Shown here one piece after another: positions 18,357-31,000 of a stretch of DNA of 64,000 nt. This DNA comes from Quatrionicoccus australiensis (GTDB lineage: Bacteria > Pseudomonadota > Gammaproteobacteria > Burkholderiales > Rhodocyclaceae). A program made the translations under genes and the position numbers. The notes beneath the pieces are model-generated. The model made no database searches. It was not told the origin of the DNA and worked only from the letters and a program-made list of their open reading frames with translations. The stretch is from contig NZ_CP075188.1 in the NCBI RefSeq assembly GCF_020510525.1, forward strand, positions 2,046,001 through 2,110,000. The letters are read 5' to 3'. Within the stretch, counting starts at the first letter, position 1. Every line of letters begins with the position of its first letter.

Positions 18357-19784
18357 TTATATCGGCACAGATTGCGCAGCAGCGCCGACCAGGCTTCCGA
18401 GCAGGGCGATGGCGGCCTCTTGCCGCTCGTTGTCGGGGTGCCCGAAATTGAGACGCAGGAAATTGCCGTATTCGCGCTTGGCGGAAAAGATCGGGCCCGG
18501 CGCCGTACTGATGCCGTGGGCCAGGGCCTGCTGATGGACGGTCAGCGCATCGACGCCGGCCGGCAGTTCCAGCCACAGGAAATAACCGCCCTGCGGCCGG
18601 GCGATGCGGGTGCCCGCCGGAAAATGCCGCTCGACGCTGGCGATCATCGCCGCCGCCTGGGCTGCCAGACACAGCCGCAACTGGCGCAGGTGCTTGTCGT
18701 AGCCACCCTGTTTCAGGTAATTGGCCAACCCGATCTGGATCGGCACGCTGGTTGCCAGGCTGCTGGTCAGCTTCTGGCGGCGGATCTGTTCCACGTAGCG
18801 GCCGGCCGCGACCCAGCCGATGCGATAGCCCGGCGCCAGGCACTTGGCGAAGGACGAGACGTGCATGACCAGTCCGTCGGCATCGAGTGCCTTGCTGCAC
18901 AGCGGCGGCTGTGCGCCGAAATGCAGCTCGGCATAGACGTCGTCCTCGATCAGCGGTACCTGGTGCCGGCGGAGCAGGGCGATCAGCTCTTTCTTGCGCG
19001 CATCGGGCATCAGGCTGCCCGATGGATTCGAGAAATTGAGCATGCACAGGCAGGCCTTGACGGGATGCCGCGCCAGCACATCGGCCAGCGCTTCCAGGTT
19101 GAGGCCGTCGCGCGGATGGGTCGGGATCTCGACAACCTTGAGCCCCAAGCGTTCGGCCGCCTGCAGACCGGCGTAGAAGGTCGGCGACTCGACCGCGATC
19201 AGGTCGCCCGGCCTGGTCACTGCCTGCAGGCAGAGATTGAGGCCTTCCATGGCGCCGGCGGTGATGATGATTTCCTGCGGTGCGACGCTCGCGCCGTGCG
19301 CCAGGTAGCGCAGCGCGAGGAGGCGACGCAGTTCGGCATTGCCCGGCGGCAGATCGTTCAGCGTGTCCTGCGGTGCAAGATGGCGGGCTGCTGCAGCCAG
19401 GGAACGCCCGAGCTTGGCGAGCGGAAAGAGCGCTGGCGACGGAAAGCTGGAGCCGAGCGGCAGCACGGCGCTGTCCTTGCTGCTGTCGAGGATGCGAAAA
19501 ATGAAGTCGCTGACTTCCAGTCCGGTCGAATCGCTGCCGGGCTGTGTCATGTCGGGTTCGGGCAGGTTCTGGCCAAAGCGGGCACGCACGAAATAGCCCG
19601 ACTTCGGGCGCGCTTCGACCAGACCGCGGCTTTCCAGCACCTGGTAGGCGCTGCTCACGGTGATCGGGCTCAGCGCGTGCGTGCGGCAGGCCTGACGGAT
19701 CGAAGGCAGACGATCGCCGGGCCGGAGCAGGCCGTCGGCAATCAGTTTTTCGGTGGCGGCGGCAAGGTCTTGATAACGACTCAT
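18357..19784 (-). CDS. MocR-type transcriptional regulator (GntR HTH fused to aminotransferase fold)
   Basis: A 475-aa fusion. The N-terminal GntR winged helix (about 1-75) contains GDRLPSIRQACRTHALSPITVSSAYQVLESRGL. A fold-type I aminotransferase-like domain follows, with NPSG near the middle and the PLP lysine in HVSSFAKCLAPGYRIGW. MocR proteins use PLP or an aldimine as effector and often control a divergent neighbour. Here the upstream side is the edge of the genomic island, so the original target may have been displaced. The target is unknown. Confidence 0.88.
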   Translation of the reverse strand: MSRYQDLAAATEKLIADGLLRPGDRLPSIRQACRTHALSPITVSSAYQVLESRGLVEARPKSGYFVRARFGQNLPEPDMTQPGSDSTGLEVSDFIFRILDSSKDSAVLPLGSSFPSPALFPLAKLGRSLAAAARHLAPQDTLNDLPPGNAELRRLLALRYLAHGASVAPQEIIITAGAMEGLNLCLQAVTRPGDLIAVESPTFYAGLQAAERLGLKVVEIPTHPRDGLNLEALADVLARHPVKACLCMLNFSNPSGSLMPDARKKELIALLRRHQVPLIEDDVYAELHFGAQPPLCSKALDADGLVMHVSSFAKCLAPGYRIGWVAAGRYVEQIRRQKLTSSLATSVPIQIGLANYLKQGGYDKHLRQLRLCLAAQAAAMIASVERHFPAGTRIARPQGGYFLWLELPAGVDALTVHQQALAHGISTAPGPIFSAKREYGNFLRLNFGHPDNERQEAAIALLGSLVGAAAQSVPI

Positions 19785-19894
19785 GTGCGAATGTTAGCAG
19801 CCCGGGGAAGGAGGCTTGCACACAATCGGCCGAGGCTCCAATATTTACAACTTTACATAATACAAATTATGCGCGTTGAGTGCACTTATCCTGA

Positions 19895-19972
19895 TGTTGC
19901 TATTTCTGGATATAAGTAAAAAACAATGCAACAACAGACCATGTTTATAATTTATATATAACTGTTGCATTG
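19895..19972. repeat. Left island-end array of GCAACA/TGTTGC sites
   Basis: Three alternating copies: TGTTGC (19895-19900), GCAACA (19928-19933) and TGTTGC (19963-19968). The inner two lie in a perfect 10-bp inverted repeat, CAATGCAACA (19924-19933) and TGTTGCATTG (19963-19972), which flanks a TATAAT at 19946-19951. It stands 16 bp before the first recombinase gene. The right island end has the mirror-image arrangement. Recombinase arm-type sites or an autoregulatory operator are the likely roles (inference). Confidence 0.5.
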
Positions 19973-20739
19973 AATCTACGTTCATCCCATGCTCAGGACA
20001 CACTTCTCACACTCAATCCCGCTTGGCCTCCGGGAATCAATTCTGGTGGATAGCTATGGTCTGCCAAGATACTGGGCGACCGTTTGGTCGTCGCTATCGT
20101 TAGGACATCTCTCTCACAACACCCGTCTAATGAAACTACGCTATGTTGAAGATGCTTATCTTTTTGCTGATGAGCTTCTTGGATTTGGTGCACTTGACGA
20201 TGCCCTTGGCTTTCAGAACGTAGATAAAGTGGCTGGCATTCTTGAAGGGTTCTTTATCAGTCTACGTAACAAAGCAACGCGAACGACTAGTGATGAAGCC
20301 AGATGGAGAACGGTCTACGACTTTGTAAGCAGTGTCCTATCCTGGCAGTCTCGCGGAGGTCTTCACGGAGCGTTATCGGAAACATCCAAAAAACTCCGCC
20401 ACCTTAACGGTCTCTACAAACAATTACACGTTCAAAGCTCCAAACGACAGGAGATCCTACGCGCCTTACCTGCAAACGTGGTTGAGGTACTTTATGAGAT
20501 GCTGGACCCAACATCTTCAACAAATCCCTTCAAGCGAGAAAAAACTCGCTGGATGATGTTCGTGATCTTTATCGTATTACTCCACCAAGGACTTCGCCGC
20601 GGCGAATTGCTCTTGCAGCCGGTTAATGCGGTCAAAAATGGTGACGACCTTAAACAAGGGCGTATTCGATACTGGTTGAATGTCGCTGATCAAAATGACA
20701 AGTATGATGACACTCGTGCGAGTCGCCCCAGCATTATTA

Positions 20740-21839
20740 ACCTGGCAAATAGATAGGGCGTTTATGTTATGATATTTGCATGGATAAAGAAGATGCCCGC
20801 AAGCTCAGGCCAGAGCAACAAAAGGAGAAGCGCAAGATAGCGCTTCGCATGCGAATGAACGGACGCGAATTTGCCGAGATTGGATTAGCGGTCGGAGTAC
20901 ATTCCCGTACGGTCCAATATTGGTGGTCGCGCTACCAGGCAGAAGGCCTCAAGTCGGCGGTAGAAGGCGGCAAAAGAGGCACGGAGATTGGTGAGCGACG
21001 CACACTCAGCGTGGAACAGGAGTGGGCAGTGCAGCAGTTGATCAGCGAGAAAATGCCTGACCAACTCAAGCTTTCCTTCGCGCTCTGGACACGGGCAGCA
21101 GTTCAGGAGTTGATCCATCGTCGTTTCAAGATCGACATGCCGATTCGGACGGTCGGTGAGTATCTCAAGCGCTGGGGTTTTACACCGCAGAAGCCGTTGA
21201 AGCGGGCCTATGAGCAGAAACCTGAATTGGTGGAGGCTTGGCTCAAGGAGAGTTACCCACGCATCGCCCGGCGCGCCAAGGACGAAGGGGCGGAGATTCA
21301 CTGGGGTGACGAAACGGGCATCCGTAGCGATTGCCAACATGGCCGGAGCTATGCGCCAGCGGGAAAAACACCTGTTCAAAGGGTGCCCGGCAGCCGGTTT
21401 GCCACGAACATGATCTCCACGGTCACCAACCAGGGGAAAGTGCGCTTCATGCTCTATCGGGAAACGATGACGGCCACTGTCCTGATTCGATTCCTTGCAC
21501 GCCTGGTTCGTGATGCTGGACGCAAAGTGTTTTTGATTCTCGACAACCTGCGAGTGCATCACAGCAACAAGGTTCGGGACTGGTTGGAAAAACATACCGA
21601 GCACATTGAGTTGTTCTTCTTGCCCGCCTACGCCCCGGAACTCAATCCGGACGAGTATCTGAATTGCGACCTGAAGGCCTTGGTTCATGGCGGAAAGCCT
21701 GCCAGGAATCGGGATGAACTGGAATCAAAGGTGCGAGGTGCAATGATGAAAATACAGAATCGCCCAAAACGGGTTATGTCCTATTTTAGACACCGAAAAA
21801 TCCAATATGCCGCGTAATGAACCTATTGGATTGCCGGGT
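20740..21839 (+). mobile_element. IS630-family insertion sequence (1,100 bp)
   Basis: It is flanked by a TA duplication (20738-20739 and 21840-21841), the target preference of IS630/mariner elements. The ends are imperfect inverted repeats: left ACCTGGCAAATAGATAGG, right (read inward) ACCCGGCAATCCAATAGG. It holds a single intact transposase gene and is inserted in tyrosine recombinase 1. Confidence 0.9.
20780..21817 (+). CDS. IS630-family transposase
   Basis: A 345-aa protein with two N-terminal helix-turn-helix regions (FAEIGLAVGVHSRTVQYWWSRYQ and the winged-helix RTVGEYLKRWGF). The DDE catalytic domain has the acids in HWGDETGI, FLILDNLRVHHS and the C-terminal PELNPDEYLN. The length is typical of IS630 members. 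The frame is intact, so the copy may be active. It cuts and pastes at TA targets. Confidence 0.9.
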   Translation: MDKEDARKLRPEQQKEKRKIALRMRMNGREFAEIGLAVGVHSRTVQYWWSRYQAEGLKSAVEGGKRGTEIGERRTLSVEQEWAVQQLISEKMPDQLKLSFALWTRAAVQELIHRRFKIDMPIRTVGEYLKRWGFTPQKPLKRAYEQKPELVEAWLKESYPRIARRAKDEGAEIHWGDETGIRSDCQHGRSYAPAGKTPVQRVPGSRFATNMISTVTNQGKVRFMLYRETMTATVLIRFLARLVRDAGRKVFLILDNLRVHHSNKVRDWLEKHTEHIELFFLPAYAPELNPDEYLNCDLKALVHGGKPARNRDELESKVRGAMMKIQNRPKRVMSYFRHRKIQYAA

Positions 21840-22307
21840 TAATAAGACACATGCCTCAATTCGCCAAGTTCCTGTATCCGAACTAACCGCGAATATTATT
21901 CAGAGCTACACCGAAAACTTTCGTGGCAAGGCGAGTCACCCATTTTTACTGAACTCGGCAAAAGGCACCCCTTTGTCGATGGAAGGCATATCTGTTCTTT
22001 TCAACAGATTGTCTGCGGCTTTGCCAAAAAATGTAATCAAACAACTTGAAGATCGAACTGGAAAAACATCAATTTCTGCGCATGACCTACGCCATACGTG
22101 TGCTGTGGTTCGGTTAAATCAGTTACTCGATTCTGGTACGGAAATGGACGTTGCCTTACAAAAACTCAGAACATTCTTTGGATGGACCAGAAATTCAGAT
22201 ATGCCTAGAAAATATGCCCGTGCAGTATTTGAAGATCGATTGGCGGGTATCTGGTCCAACCTCTTGGATGACCGTGTTGCGATTCTTCGCGCGATACCTA
22301 AGGGGAA

Positions 22308-23843
22308 ATGATGTTCTCAAGTGCCGAGCTAGTTACTGATGACCAACAACCAAATTCGGGGCAAATCCTCCGGCAGATTCTAGCGCGGCTCCCGAGCCTG
22401 CCATCCATCATTAGATACTACGATGACTTCGATGACAAATTAAGAAGCATTCCAGATTTTTCAACTGCTGATCAGATAGTCGTTTCGTGTTCGGGTAGCA
22501 AGATATCCGTAGACTTTGCTGCCTTCGGATATGCGTATGGCACCTTGTTAAAGCAGCTATTTGTTTTCCTAAATGCTAATGATTACAGAATGTCCACGAT
22601 CTGTTTTCAGATATCTTGGTTTGCAAAACTTCCAGAAAAAACAATTTCGGATCTACTTGCAGTCAAACCAGGGGAAATGAATCGATGGTGGGCAACGGAG
22701 AGATCTCAAGCGCACTATAAAAAAGTATTTGAATCGCTAAAATCATTGCTTCGAATGCTCTGCGCAAACGTCGTAAATGACGGGTCTCCAGATTATCTAA
22801 GTTTTATTGCAGGGCTACCTTTGCCCTCAGTCGACAAATATGCGGCTGTTCGCACTGGGGATGTATTCCTGTCAACCGAGGAGGAGGCTCAGATTGTCCA
22901 CTATTTTGACAATCTAGCTGCCAAAATCCTGTCAGGGGAAAACATCGATCAGCAGACTTTAGTTGAGGGCAGCGCCCTCCTCTGCTCGTATCTATTCGCA
23001 ATGCGTCCATACCAAATTGCTTCGTTAACTATGCGGGATGTACGCATTTGGCGGGAAGATGACACAGGCACCTTGTATGTTCATTTAACTTTCAAAATGA
23101 TTAAGCAGCGCACTAAGTCGACGGCCTACCCGCTGACTAGACGTGTGAAACACGAATGGGCGCCAATTATTTCTGAACAATATCGTTGCGCTAGTGCTTT
23201 TGGCCGCAGCGGTGCCGACCGCTTTCTAGGCGTGAATTCAGCGCAAGCCATGTCGCAGTTAATAGTGAAGGTGGCTACTCAGGTTGCTGGAGTCAATGTA
23301 TCTGCCACAGACCTTCGGCACAGCGCAGCGCAACGCCTTGTTGATGCCGGGGCAAGTCAAGAAGAAGTGGCTGAATTTATGGGGCACGCCGACATAACTA
23401 CTTGCCTTGTTTATTACAACGCGTCACCTAACCAAGCAGAACGAGTGAATAAAGCATTAGGTATATCTCCTGTATATCAACAAGTAGCCAAGATTGCCCA
23501 TGCCAAATTCATTGACCCTGAGGAGCTTGCTCAACTCAAGGATGATCAGCAAATTGCGGGGGTCCCACACGGAGTTCCCATCTCGGGTATCGGTGGATGT
23601 ATGAGTGGGCAGCTAGCCTGCCAGTTCAATCCTATTACCTCTTGTTATAGCTGTCAGAAGTTCATGCCAGTCATCGATGTGACTCTGCACAAACGCGTCC
23701 TAGGAGAAATGCGTTCAATCGTAAAATTCTTCGCCGATGTTTCGCGACACGACACCAATTCACCTGCTTTTATGCAGCTCAAGCGAACAATATTTAGCAT
23801 TCAACAAGTTATTACAGAGCTAGAGGCTCCGGCTAATGCATGA
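22308..23843 (+). CDS. Tyrosine recombinase 2 of the island operon
   Basis: A 511-aa recombinase, the only intact one of the three. Catalytic features are the Arg in LFAMRPYQIASLTMRD, a Lys region around KMIKQRTKS, TDLRHSAAQ (His/Arg), MGHADITT and the nucleophile within CLVYYN. After the catalytic domain, about residues 440-475 hold C-x4-C-x7-C-x2-C (MSGQLACQFNPITSCYSCQKF), a possible zinc site. Its ATG overlaps the recombinase 1 stop (ATGA) and its end overlaps recombinase 3 by 8 bp, so the genes are translationally coupled. Confidence 0.83.
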   Translation: MMFSSAELVTDDQQPNSGQILRQILARLPSLPSIIRYYDDFDDKLRSIPDFSTADQIVVSCSGSKISVDFAAFGYAYGTLLKQLFVFLNANDYRMSTICFQISWFAKLPEKTISDLLAVKPGEMNRWWATERSQAHYKKVFESLKSLLRMLCANVVNDGSPDYLSFIAGLPLPSVDKYAAVRTGDVFLSTEEEAQIVHYFDNLAAKILSGENIDQQTLVEGSALLCSYLFAMRPYQIASLTMRDVRIWREDDTGTLYVHLTFKMIKQRTKSTAYPLTRRVKHEWAPIISEQYRCASAFGRSGADRFLGVNSAQAMSQLIVKVATQVAGVNVSATDLRHSAAQRLVDAGASQEEVAEFMGHADITTCLVYYNASPNQAERVNKALGISPVYQQVAKIAHAKFIDPEELAQLKDDQQIAGVPHGVPISGIGGCMSGQLACQFNPITSCYSCQKFMPVIDVTLHKRVLGEMRSIVKFFADVSRHDTNSPAFMQLKRTIFSIQQVITELEAPANA

Positions 23844-25469
23844 ATCCTTTGTGGAATATATCAGGCATGGAAAAGCGCTGGCTGAAAGGAAAGGCTTAGC
23901 TTGGGAGATGCTTCTTGATGCTGAGGGTCGTGCCGATATCGGTTGGAACCTCACGGAAGCTGCTGGCGGGTCACCTCCAACTATATATCTACGTGACTTT
24001 GGATACGACGAAAAAACAATCCGAGCCATCAATTCTAGACGTCAGGAACAAGGTCTTCCTCAACTTCCAAAACTGGCACTAAGTTGCCATTGGATCGACC
24101 TTCTTAAGGCTGCGGCTTGCGATCAGTTGTTATACCGGCGCAATAGCCCAGGACATGTATCTCAGAATGTCGTTCGCCCCTTGAAGGTGTTGGCTACGTG
24201 TGCCGGTGATTTAGCTCCTTGGCAGCTAAATATTGATGTTATCCATGAGGCAATATCGCTGGCCCAGGAATTCCAAGCGTCAGGGAAGCTAGCAGACCTT
24301 ATCCGTGGGGCAATAAATTTCGTTATAGATGCGAATCATCTGGCCGAAGCATCACCACTCTACCCTGCCCTTTCTTCTTCTCGTTTGACTGGCCTCAACA
24401 TTAGAACATCCAGGGCTGCTAAATCGAAAGACCAGTTACTGGATGACCTCGAACAGCGAAAGCGGGCTGAGCGTTTACCCGAGAGACGAGCGTTCTGGGA
24501 ACTCATCCGGATTATCTTCACTGAGCCCCCACAGTCTTTTGCTGACGCAATGAGATTTTCTGTTCTCAAGACTATGGTTATATGCGGCCTACGCATAGGA
24601 GAGGCCGTCCTGTTACCTGCCGACTGGAAGCGGCACCGGGAGTATTACGACGTATCGGGGAGGCCTGCTGGGGAGTTGGGAGGCTACTCGCGCGCGCTGA
24701 TGTTGCGCCACTTTGCTGAAAAGCAACAACTAGAGCAATCAGATAGCACTGTGCTATTTGAGGCCGCGCAACCAGTTCCAGAAATGTTTGCTGAAATCCT
24801 GAGCGAAACTTTGGATGATGCTCTTCGTATCACCGCCCCTCTTCGAGAGACTCTCCGCCTCCAAGTTCAAAGCGGCCGGCTTTTACCTTGGTATGACCGG
24901 CATAACCTTGTGCCCGCAACCGAGCTTTACACTAGGTTAACAGGCAACCCATTCTGGCTAAATATCGAAGAGTCTGTGGCCAACGATTTTGTTTCTCGTT
25001 ATCGGGCGGGCTTCGAGCCTGCTGTGCTGGATGAGTTAAACCATTTTCAGAGCACCAGATATCTAGCACTCGGTCAGTCTTCCGGCCTCGATATGGCGAT
25101 GTATGTATATTTTCATCGCCTTACAAAAAAGGTTGGCGCCCCGAAGCTCAGGCATGCGTCAGGCACTGAATACTGTGAAAAACGGAAATCATGGGGAGAG
25201 GTATACCTACAGATCGGAGAGCTTGAGGATTACTTGATCGCCTCAATTCCAACCAAAATCTCCGATACGAAACCGATTAAACTCCATAACGGCGAGTTGC
25301 AGACTTGGGAGTTATTGTTTCTTTCTCCCAAGCGGGCTTTAGCTGAAGGGCGTAACGACGGAATAGCCGACATCACCCGTTGCTGCTCCGTTGGCATGCC
25401 TGAGACTGCAATGCTAGGGGTGGCTCTTGGAGAAGTGAATCGCCCCGGGTTTCGTAGAGGCTCCGTGGT

Positions 25470-26701
<1,232 letters not shown>

Positions 26702-27471
26702 GGCTCCATTCTCTCAAGAAATGGAGCCTCCTCAATTCCCGGGGCGATTCAAAGAGAAGGACAAGTGCGAAAGTCTATTCGCTCGCTACGGTGCCACCTC
26801 GGAGGACCGTAAGCTAGTACTACGCTCCCATGCTCTGCGTCACCTTCAAAACACCGAGCTATTCAGACTTGGAGTGGCAGATACGATCATCACAAAACGC
26901 TTTAACCGCCGTAGTGTTGCCCAGAGCTATGAATACGATCATCGTAGTCTGGCTGAAGAACTGGATAGCATTGAGTTACCCCCCGAAGTCGAAGCCTCAC
27001 TTGGCTCCAAGGCCTCTACTGTGGCACGACTCATCAAGTCAGGTAGGGCAACCGGCCCCATGGTGTCTTCATTCAAACGCATTCAGCGCGAAGATGGGGA
27101 TGAAGCGGCTTTTGAGTTTCTCAAGGCGGAATCTGATGGATTCCATTCCACGCCTTATGGACACTGCATCAACAGCTTTACTGTTGATCCCTGCCCCAAA
27201 AATCTCGAATGCTTTGCTGGTTGCTGCCATCTGACGGCAACCAACCTTCCAGAAAATCGTCGCCATTTAGAAACCCTTGAAGGCCGACTGAAAGCCGCAC
27301 TCTCCGAAGCGCAGGCAAGACCAACTACATCGATCGGCCGCCAAAACCAAATTTCCCATGCCACGATCCGTCTTGACGCCGTACGCAAGCTTCTAGATTC
27401 ACCAACAGGAGAACGAGTATTTCCTGACGGGCCTGATCTTTCGCTATCAAACCGACAACGGAGCTTATTTG

Positions 27472-27939
27472 ATGACTGATCAAGTAGCTGATACCCCTAC
27501 TCCATCTGAATCCTATGATTCTGAGATGGAAGCTGTTTTGCAGACAATGCTCGATGCGGATGAGGATATAACCGCGCGCGGTGTAATTCGCCTTCATCCG
27601 AAATTAAGTGCGGCCTCCTCTATTACGCGTAACCCTGCCCGCTCTGAAATGTTGGCCCTCTATCAAAACAAGCAGGAAGAGTTTCGAGGGTGGCGAAAGA
27701 GGCTAGCAAAGCGTTCCAAGGAAAGTTCAGCGATGGATCTTGCTGAAAAAGACATTCGGATTGCTGAGCTAGAGCATCAAATTGAGGTGTTAACTGCATC
27801 ACACGTGGCCATGCTACGTGCAGTTGGTGAGCTTGGCGGTTTTTCTAAATGGGCCAAGTTCTTTGAAGATTTCAAGGGAGTACGTGATCAGCTCAGCGAA
27901 ATGGGAGTCATGCCAAAGAAAACTCCATTCACTGAGTGA
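27472..27939 (+). CDS. Small HTH/coiled-coil accessory protein of the recombinase operon (TnpC-like)
   Basis: A 155-aa protein. Residues about 25-75 (DITARGVIRLHPKLSAASSITRNPARSEML) look like a short HTH region of the KfrA/TnpC kind, and about 85-115 (AEKDIRIAELEHQIEVLTASHVAML) is a clear coiled coil. ATG 27472 overlaps the recombinase 3 stop by 8 bp and has GGAG upstream. Position and architecture match the small third protein (TnpC) that follows two tyrosine recombinases in Tn554-like transposons and affects orientation and efficiency (family knowledge; the link here is inferred). The gene itself is intact. Confidence 0.65.
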   Translation: MTDQVADTPTPSESYDSEMEAVLQTMLDADEDITARGVIRLHPKLSAASSITRNPARSEMLALYQNKQEEFRGWRKRLAKRSKESSAMDLAEKDIRIAELEHQIEVLTASHVAMLRAVGELGGFSKWAKFFEDFKGVRDQLSEMGVMPKKTPFTE

Positions 27940-28008
27940 GCGCAATTTCTTGACTACAAAAAACATGATTGGGTTTGAACGCCTTTCCCGATCATCTCAC
28001 TGCTCGGT

Positions 28009-31000
28009 TTAGACCTCACCGCACTCCGTCGCCGACCTCAGATTATCTGTGGAGATCTTGAGCATGGCACCAAGCCAGCCATCGAGCGCATCAACGCGTA
28101 CAAAATCTGCGCGAGCCTCATACGGCGGGTGCTTGAGCCACCAAGAAACTTCTCTACAAACGTAGACGTCCCGAAACTCTGCATCGTCGCCACCCTGGCT
28201 TTCTGGCCATTGAAGCAGTTCCCTGAGCCGGTGCACATTTTCCGCCAAAAAATGACGCCGACGTTCAATTTTTGAGAACTGACCATGATCTTCGCCCCGG
28301 CCAAAGATACGCTCTCTTAAACGGCGTGCATCCTTGAGGCAGAACGGTGGCTGGTTGTACTTGCATTCGACCGCGACCCAAAGGTTCCTGTCTGGCCAGT
28401 ACGCAAGCACATCGAAGTCCCCTACATCATCAAACCGCTCTTTCGGAAACCTGCGACGAAAATCAATTCCGTGCAAAACGAATTCGCCGTGTCTTAGAAA
28501 TATCTCATACGCCCGCACTTCTAAGAGCTTCTCAATTCCCTCCTTGATGTTGCGAACAACTTTTGCAACCGTTGGCCATTGGAAGTCTGCGGGCAGGTAG
28601 CCATTGACAATGTTACCGACCCAGAGCGAGCGAGAACGGTCAATTGTGGCTGCTCCCCAAGCTAGCACATTATGATCAATCTGGATCAGGGGACGAATGG
28701 TATACCGATGCACACGTTTGGAATGCTCCCAAACTGGTACATCTGGCTCATCCTCAGTCTTACCAGCCAGACGACGAACACCGAGGGGGTCTAGTGTCAG
28801 GAATGCAATGACCTTCTCCGTGATGCCTTCAGGGATAGATGGCAGACGCTCTCGCACTCGTTCAACAATTAATGCTAACTGTGCAGCGTAGCCAAATCGA
28901 AGTTTATCGTCGCCGCCGGCCGAATGCCAGTGTGAAAGTACCTGGAGCACCTGACTCAAATGGGTGAGGGAAAAGCCAAGATCCAAGCTGAATGCTTCAT
29001 CGAGCTGAGCCCAGTTTTTGGCACTGTCCTGATCGGAGTTGACTTCATCGATTTCGGATAGCCCGATTCCTAGCCTTGTGCCCGCAAAGTCTTGAAGATA
29101 CTGCTGCTCCTTAGTGTCGCGATCTTCTGAGAAAAAAACCGTGGGGACAAAGGAATCATCTAATTCAATTCCTCCAACATCGATCCCGTTGTGAAGGGTG
29201 TCACTTGCCCCATAAAGGACCGATAGCCAGTCGATACGTGCAATCAGCTGAACAACCTCAGAGACAGTTGGCCGAATTTCACCTTGCTCAGGAGAGCTGA
29301 CTGAGCACTCCAGTAAGTAGCGATAGTTCCGAGCCATGCTGATGTACTTCTCATACGCTTCGGCAAGTCGACTGGATCGATCAAAGGAAACTTGATGACT
29401 TAGGCTCAATTTCAACCGCACCACCTCAAACTGGTACTTCGTGGTTAACTCGTCGTGCTGAGAGATACAAATCTGCAGTAACTGCTTTCGATCGAATTGC
29501 GAGATCTTTGCATGCAGCTCACTTCGCATCGCATCCCGGGCGGAGTTGATGATGAGCTTGGCCGGCTCCAGCTCATAACGATCAGGAGCGACCCCTTGCT
29601 GCTTGAAGACAAAGGCTAGCTCCTTGCGTGCGAGTTTGAATTGACCTGCCTCGGGGAGGTCCGGACTCGCATGGTCGGGCACGTCAAAGGGGCGCTCGGT
29701 ACTACGTAGCGTGAATCTAGGTGGTCTTTTCTCTGTTTCACGTAGAGACTCCAAGACGTCTTCTCCACAACTCAAGCCGAGCAACGCTGACAACCCAACG
29801 GTCAACTCGATCGCACATTCCGCTTCAAACGAGGCATCTGCAGCGCAGTTGAGTCCAGAGAAAAGCCTGGAGAGATTTACTTCCACCGCAAAAATCGCTT
29901 TCTCTGATGAACCAAATGCGAGCTTCAGGCCCGTGAGTAAGGGTAGTGAGGCGCGCTGCGCAGTCGCCTCATTATCATCCCTCAACGGTAGCGTCCGAAG
30001 ATCCATTTCACAGTGGATTGCGATCTGCTCTCGGCGAAATAGCTCTAGCTTCTCAAGCAGAGAACTACGCTGAGTGCATGCGTCAGCAACGCAATGAACA
30101 AACAACTCGAGTAGCGGTCCGTTTTCATAGTCGGGATTCGATCCGACTTCCAAAAAGGCTTGCACAACACATCGCCCCACGCCTCCAGACCACGCAAGTG
30201 CGAAAGCTCCTTTTGCCTTCATCGACGTAAGACCGTCTTCTCTCTTGTCCACAATCCAGGTGTGCCGGTCATCAGGAAATCTATGCGGAGCGGATGCCCA
30301 GAAAGCCTCGAGTTCCTTGAAGCGCCAACTGGAGTTCCAGTGTGGGTCGAGGCCTATCCAATCAGGAGACTCAGCGCCCTCTATTAATACGCCATGACTA
30401 TCGCGAAAGGCTGCAAACTGATCAATTACACCAATCATGCCTCCTGTGGATGACTCCGTATCGTCCAAGTAGGAAAGGAACGCATCCAACTCGTCGCTGC
30501 CCTTGATTGAATCAAAAAGCGATACAAAATCTGGTAATCCGATGACCCGCATACCCAAATCTGGCAACCCAAAGGATGTCGGCTGAGTACTAACCCGAGC
30601 GATGACAGCCACGAGTTGGATCCCGTTGGATCGTGGGAAATCTTCTTTTCCGTTGCGGAGCTCCACTATCTGCCTTTGATTAGGAAGCCTCAGTGCCCAA
30701 CGCGCGCTTTCATCTACCAACCTGTTAAACCAACGCTCGATCTGCCCTAGCTTTGCCAGGTCATCAAGATTGATCGGCAGGATGAAATAAAGTTTTCCTT
30801 CAGAACGAACAACGGCAGCGATTTGTCGATCGAATCGATGTGATGTTCCGATTAGATCAGCGGGCCCGGCAATCACGTCATGTTCTCGGAGCCGATGCAA
30901 CAAAAACTTGCCGAGCCGCCCGGCAAGTTTCCCTATGCCGTCAGCACGAAGAGAGTTAGCCTGTTTATGCCAAAGATCGATGACCACGCTCGAAGCAGCT

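Larger units (their letters stand above)
19989..22311 (+). pseudogene. Tyrosine recombinase 1, interrupted by an IS630-family element
   Basis: Two pieces (19989-20739 and 21842-22311) join exactly when the IS and one TA are removed, giving ...PSIIN followed by KTHASIRQV in one frame of about 406 residues. The N-terminal piece has the box I arginine (HQGLRRGELL). The C-terminal piece has HDLRHT (His/Arg of box II), GWTRNSD and the candidate nucleophile in PRKYAR. The last codons overlap the next recombinase gene (ATGA). It is the first gene of a recombinase operon. As it stands the protein is split and not expected to work. Confidence 0.85.
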
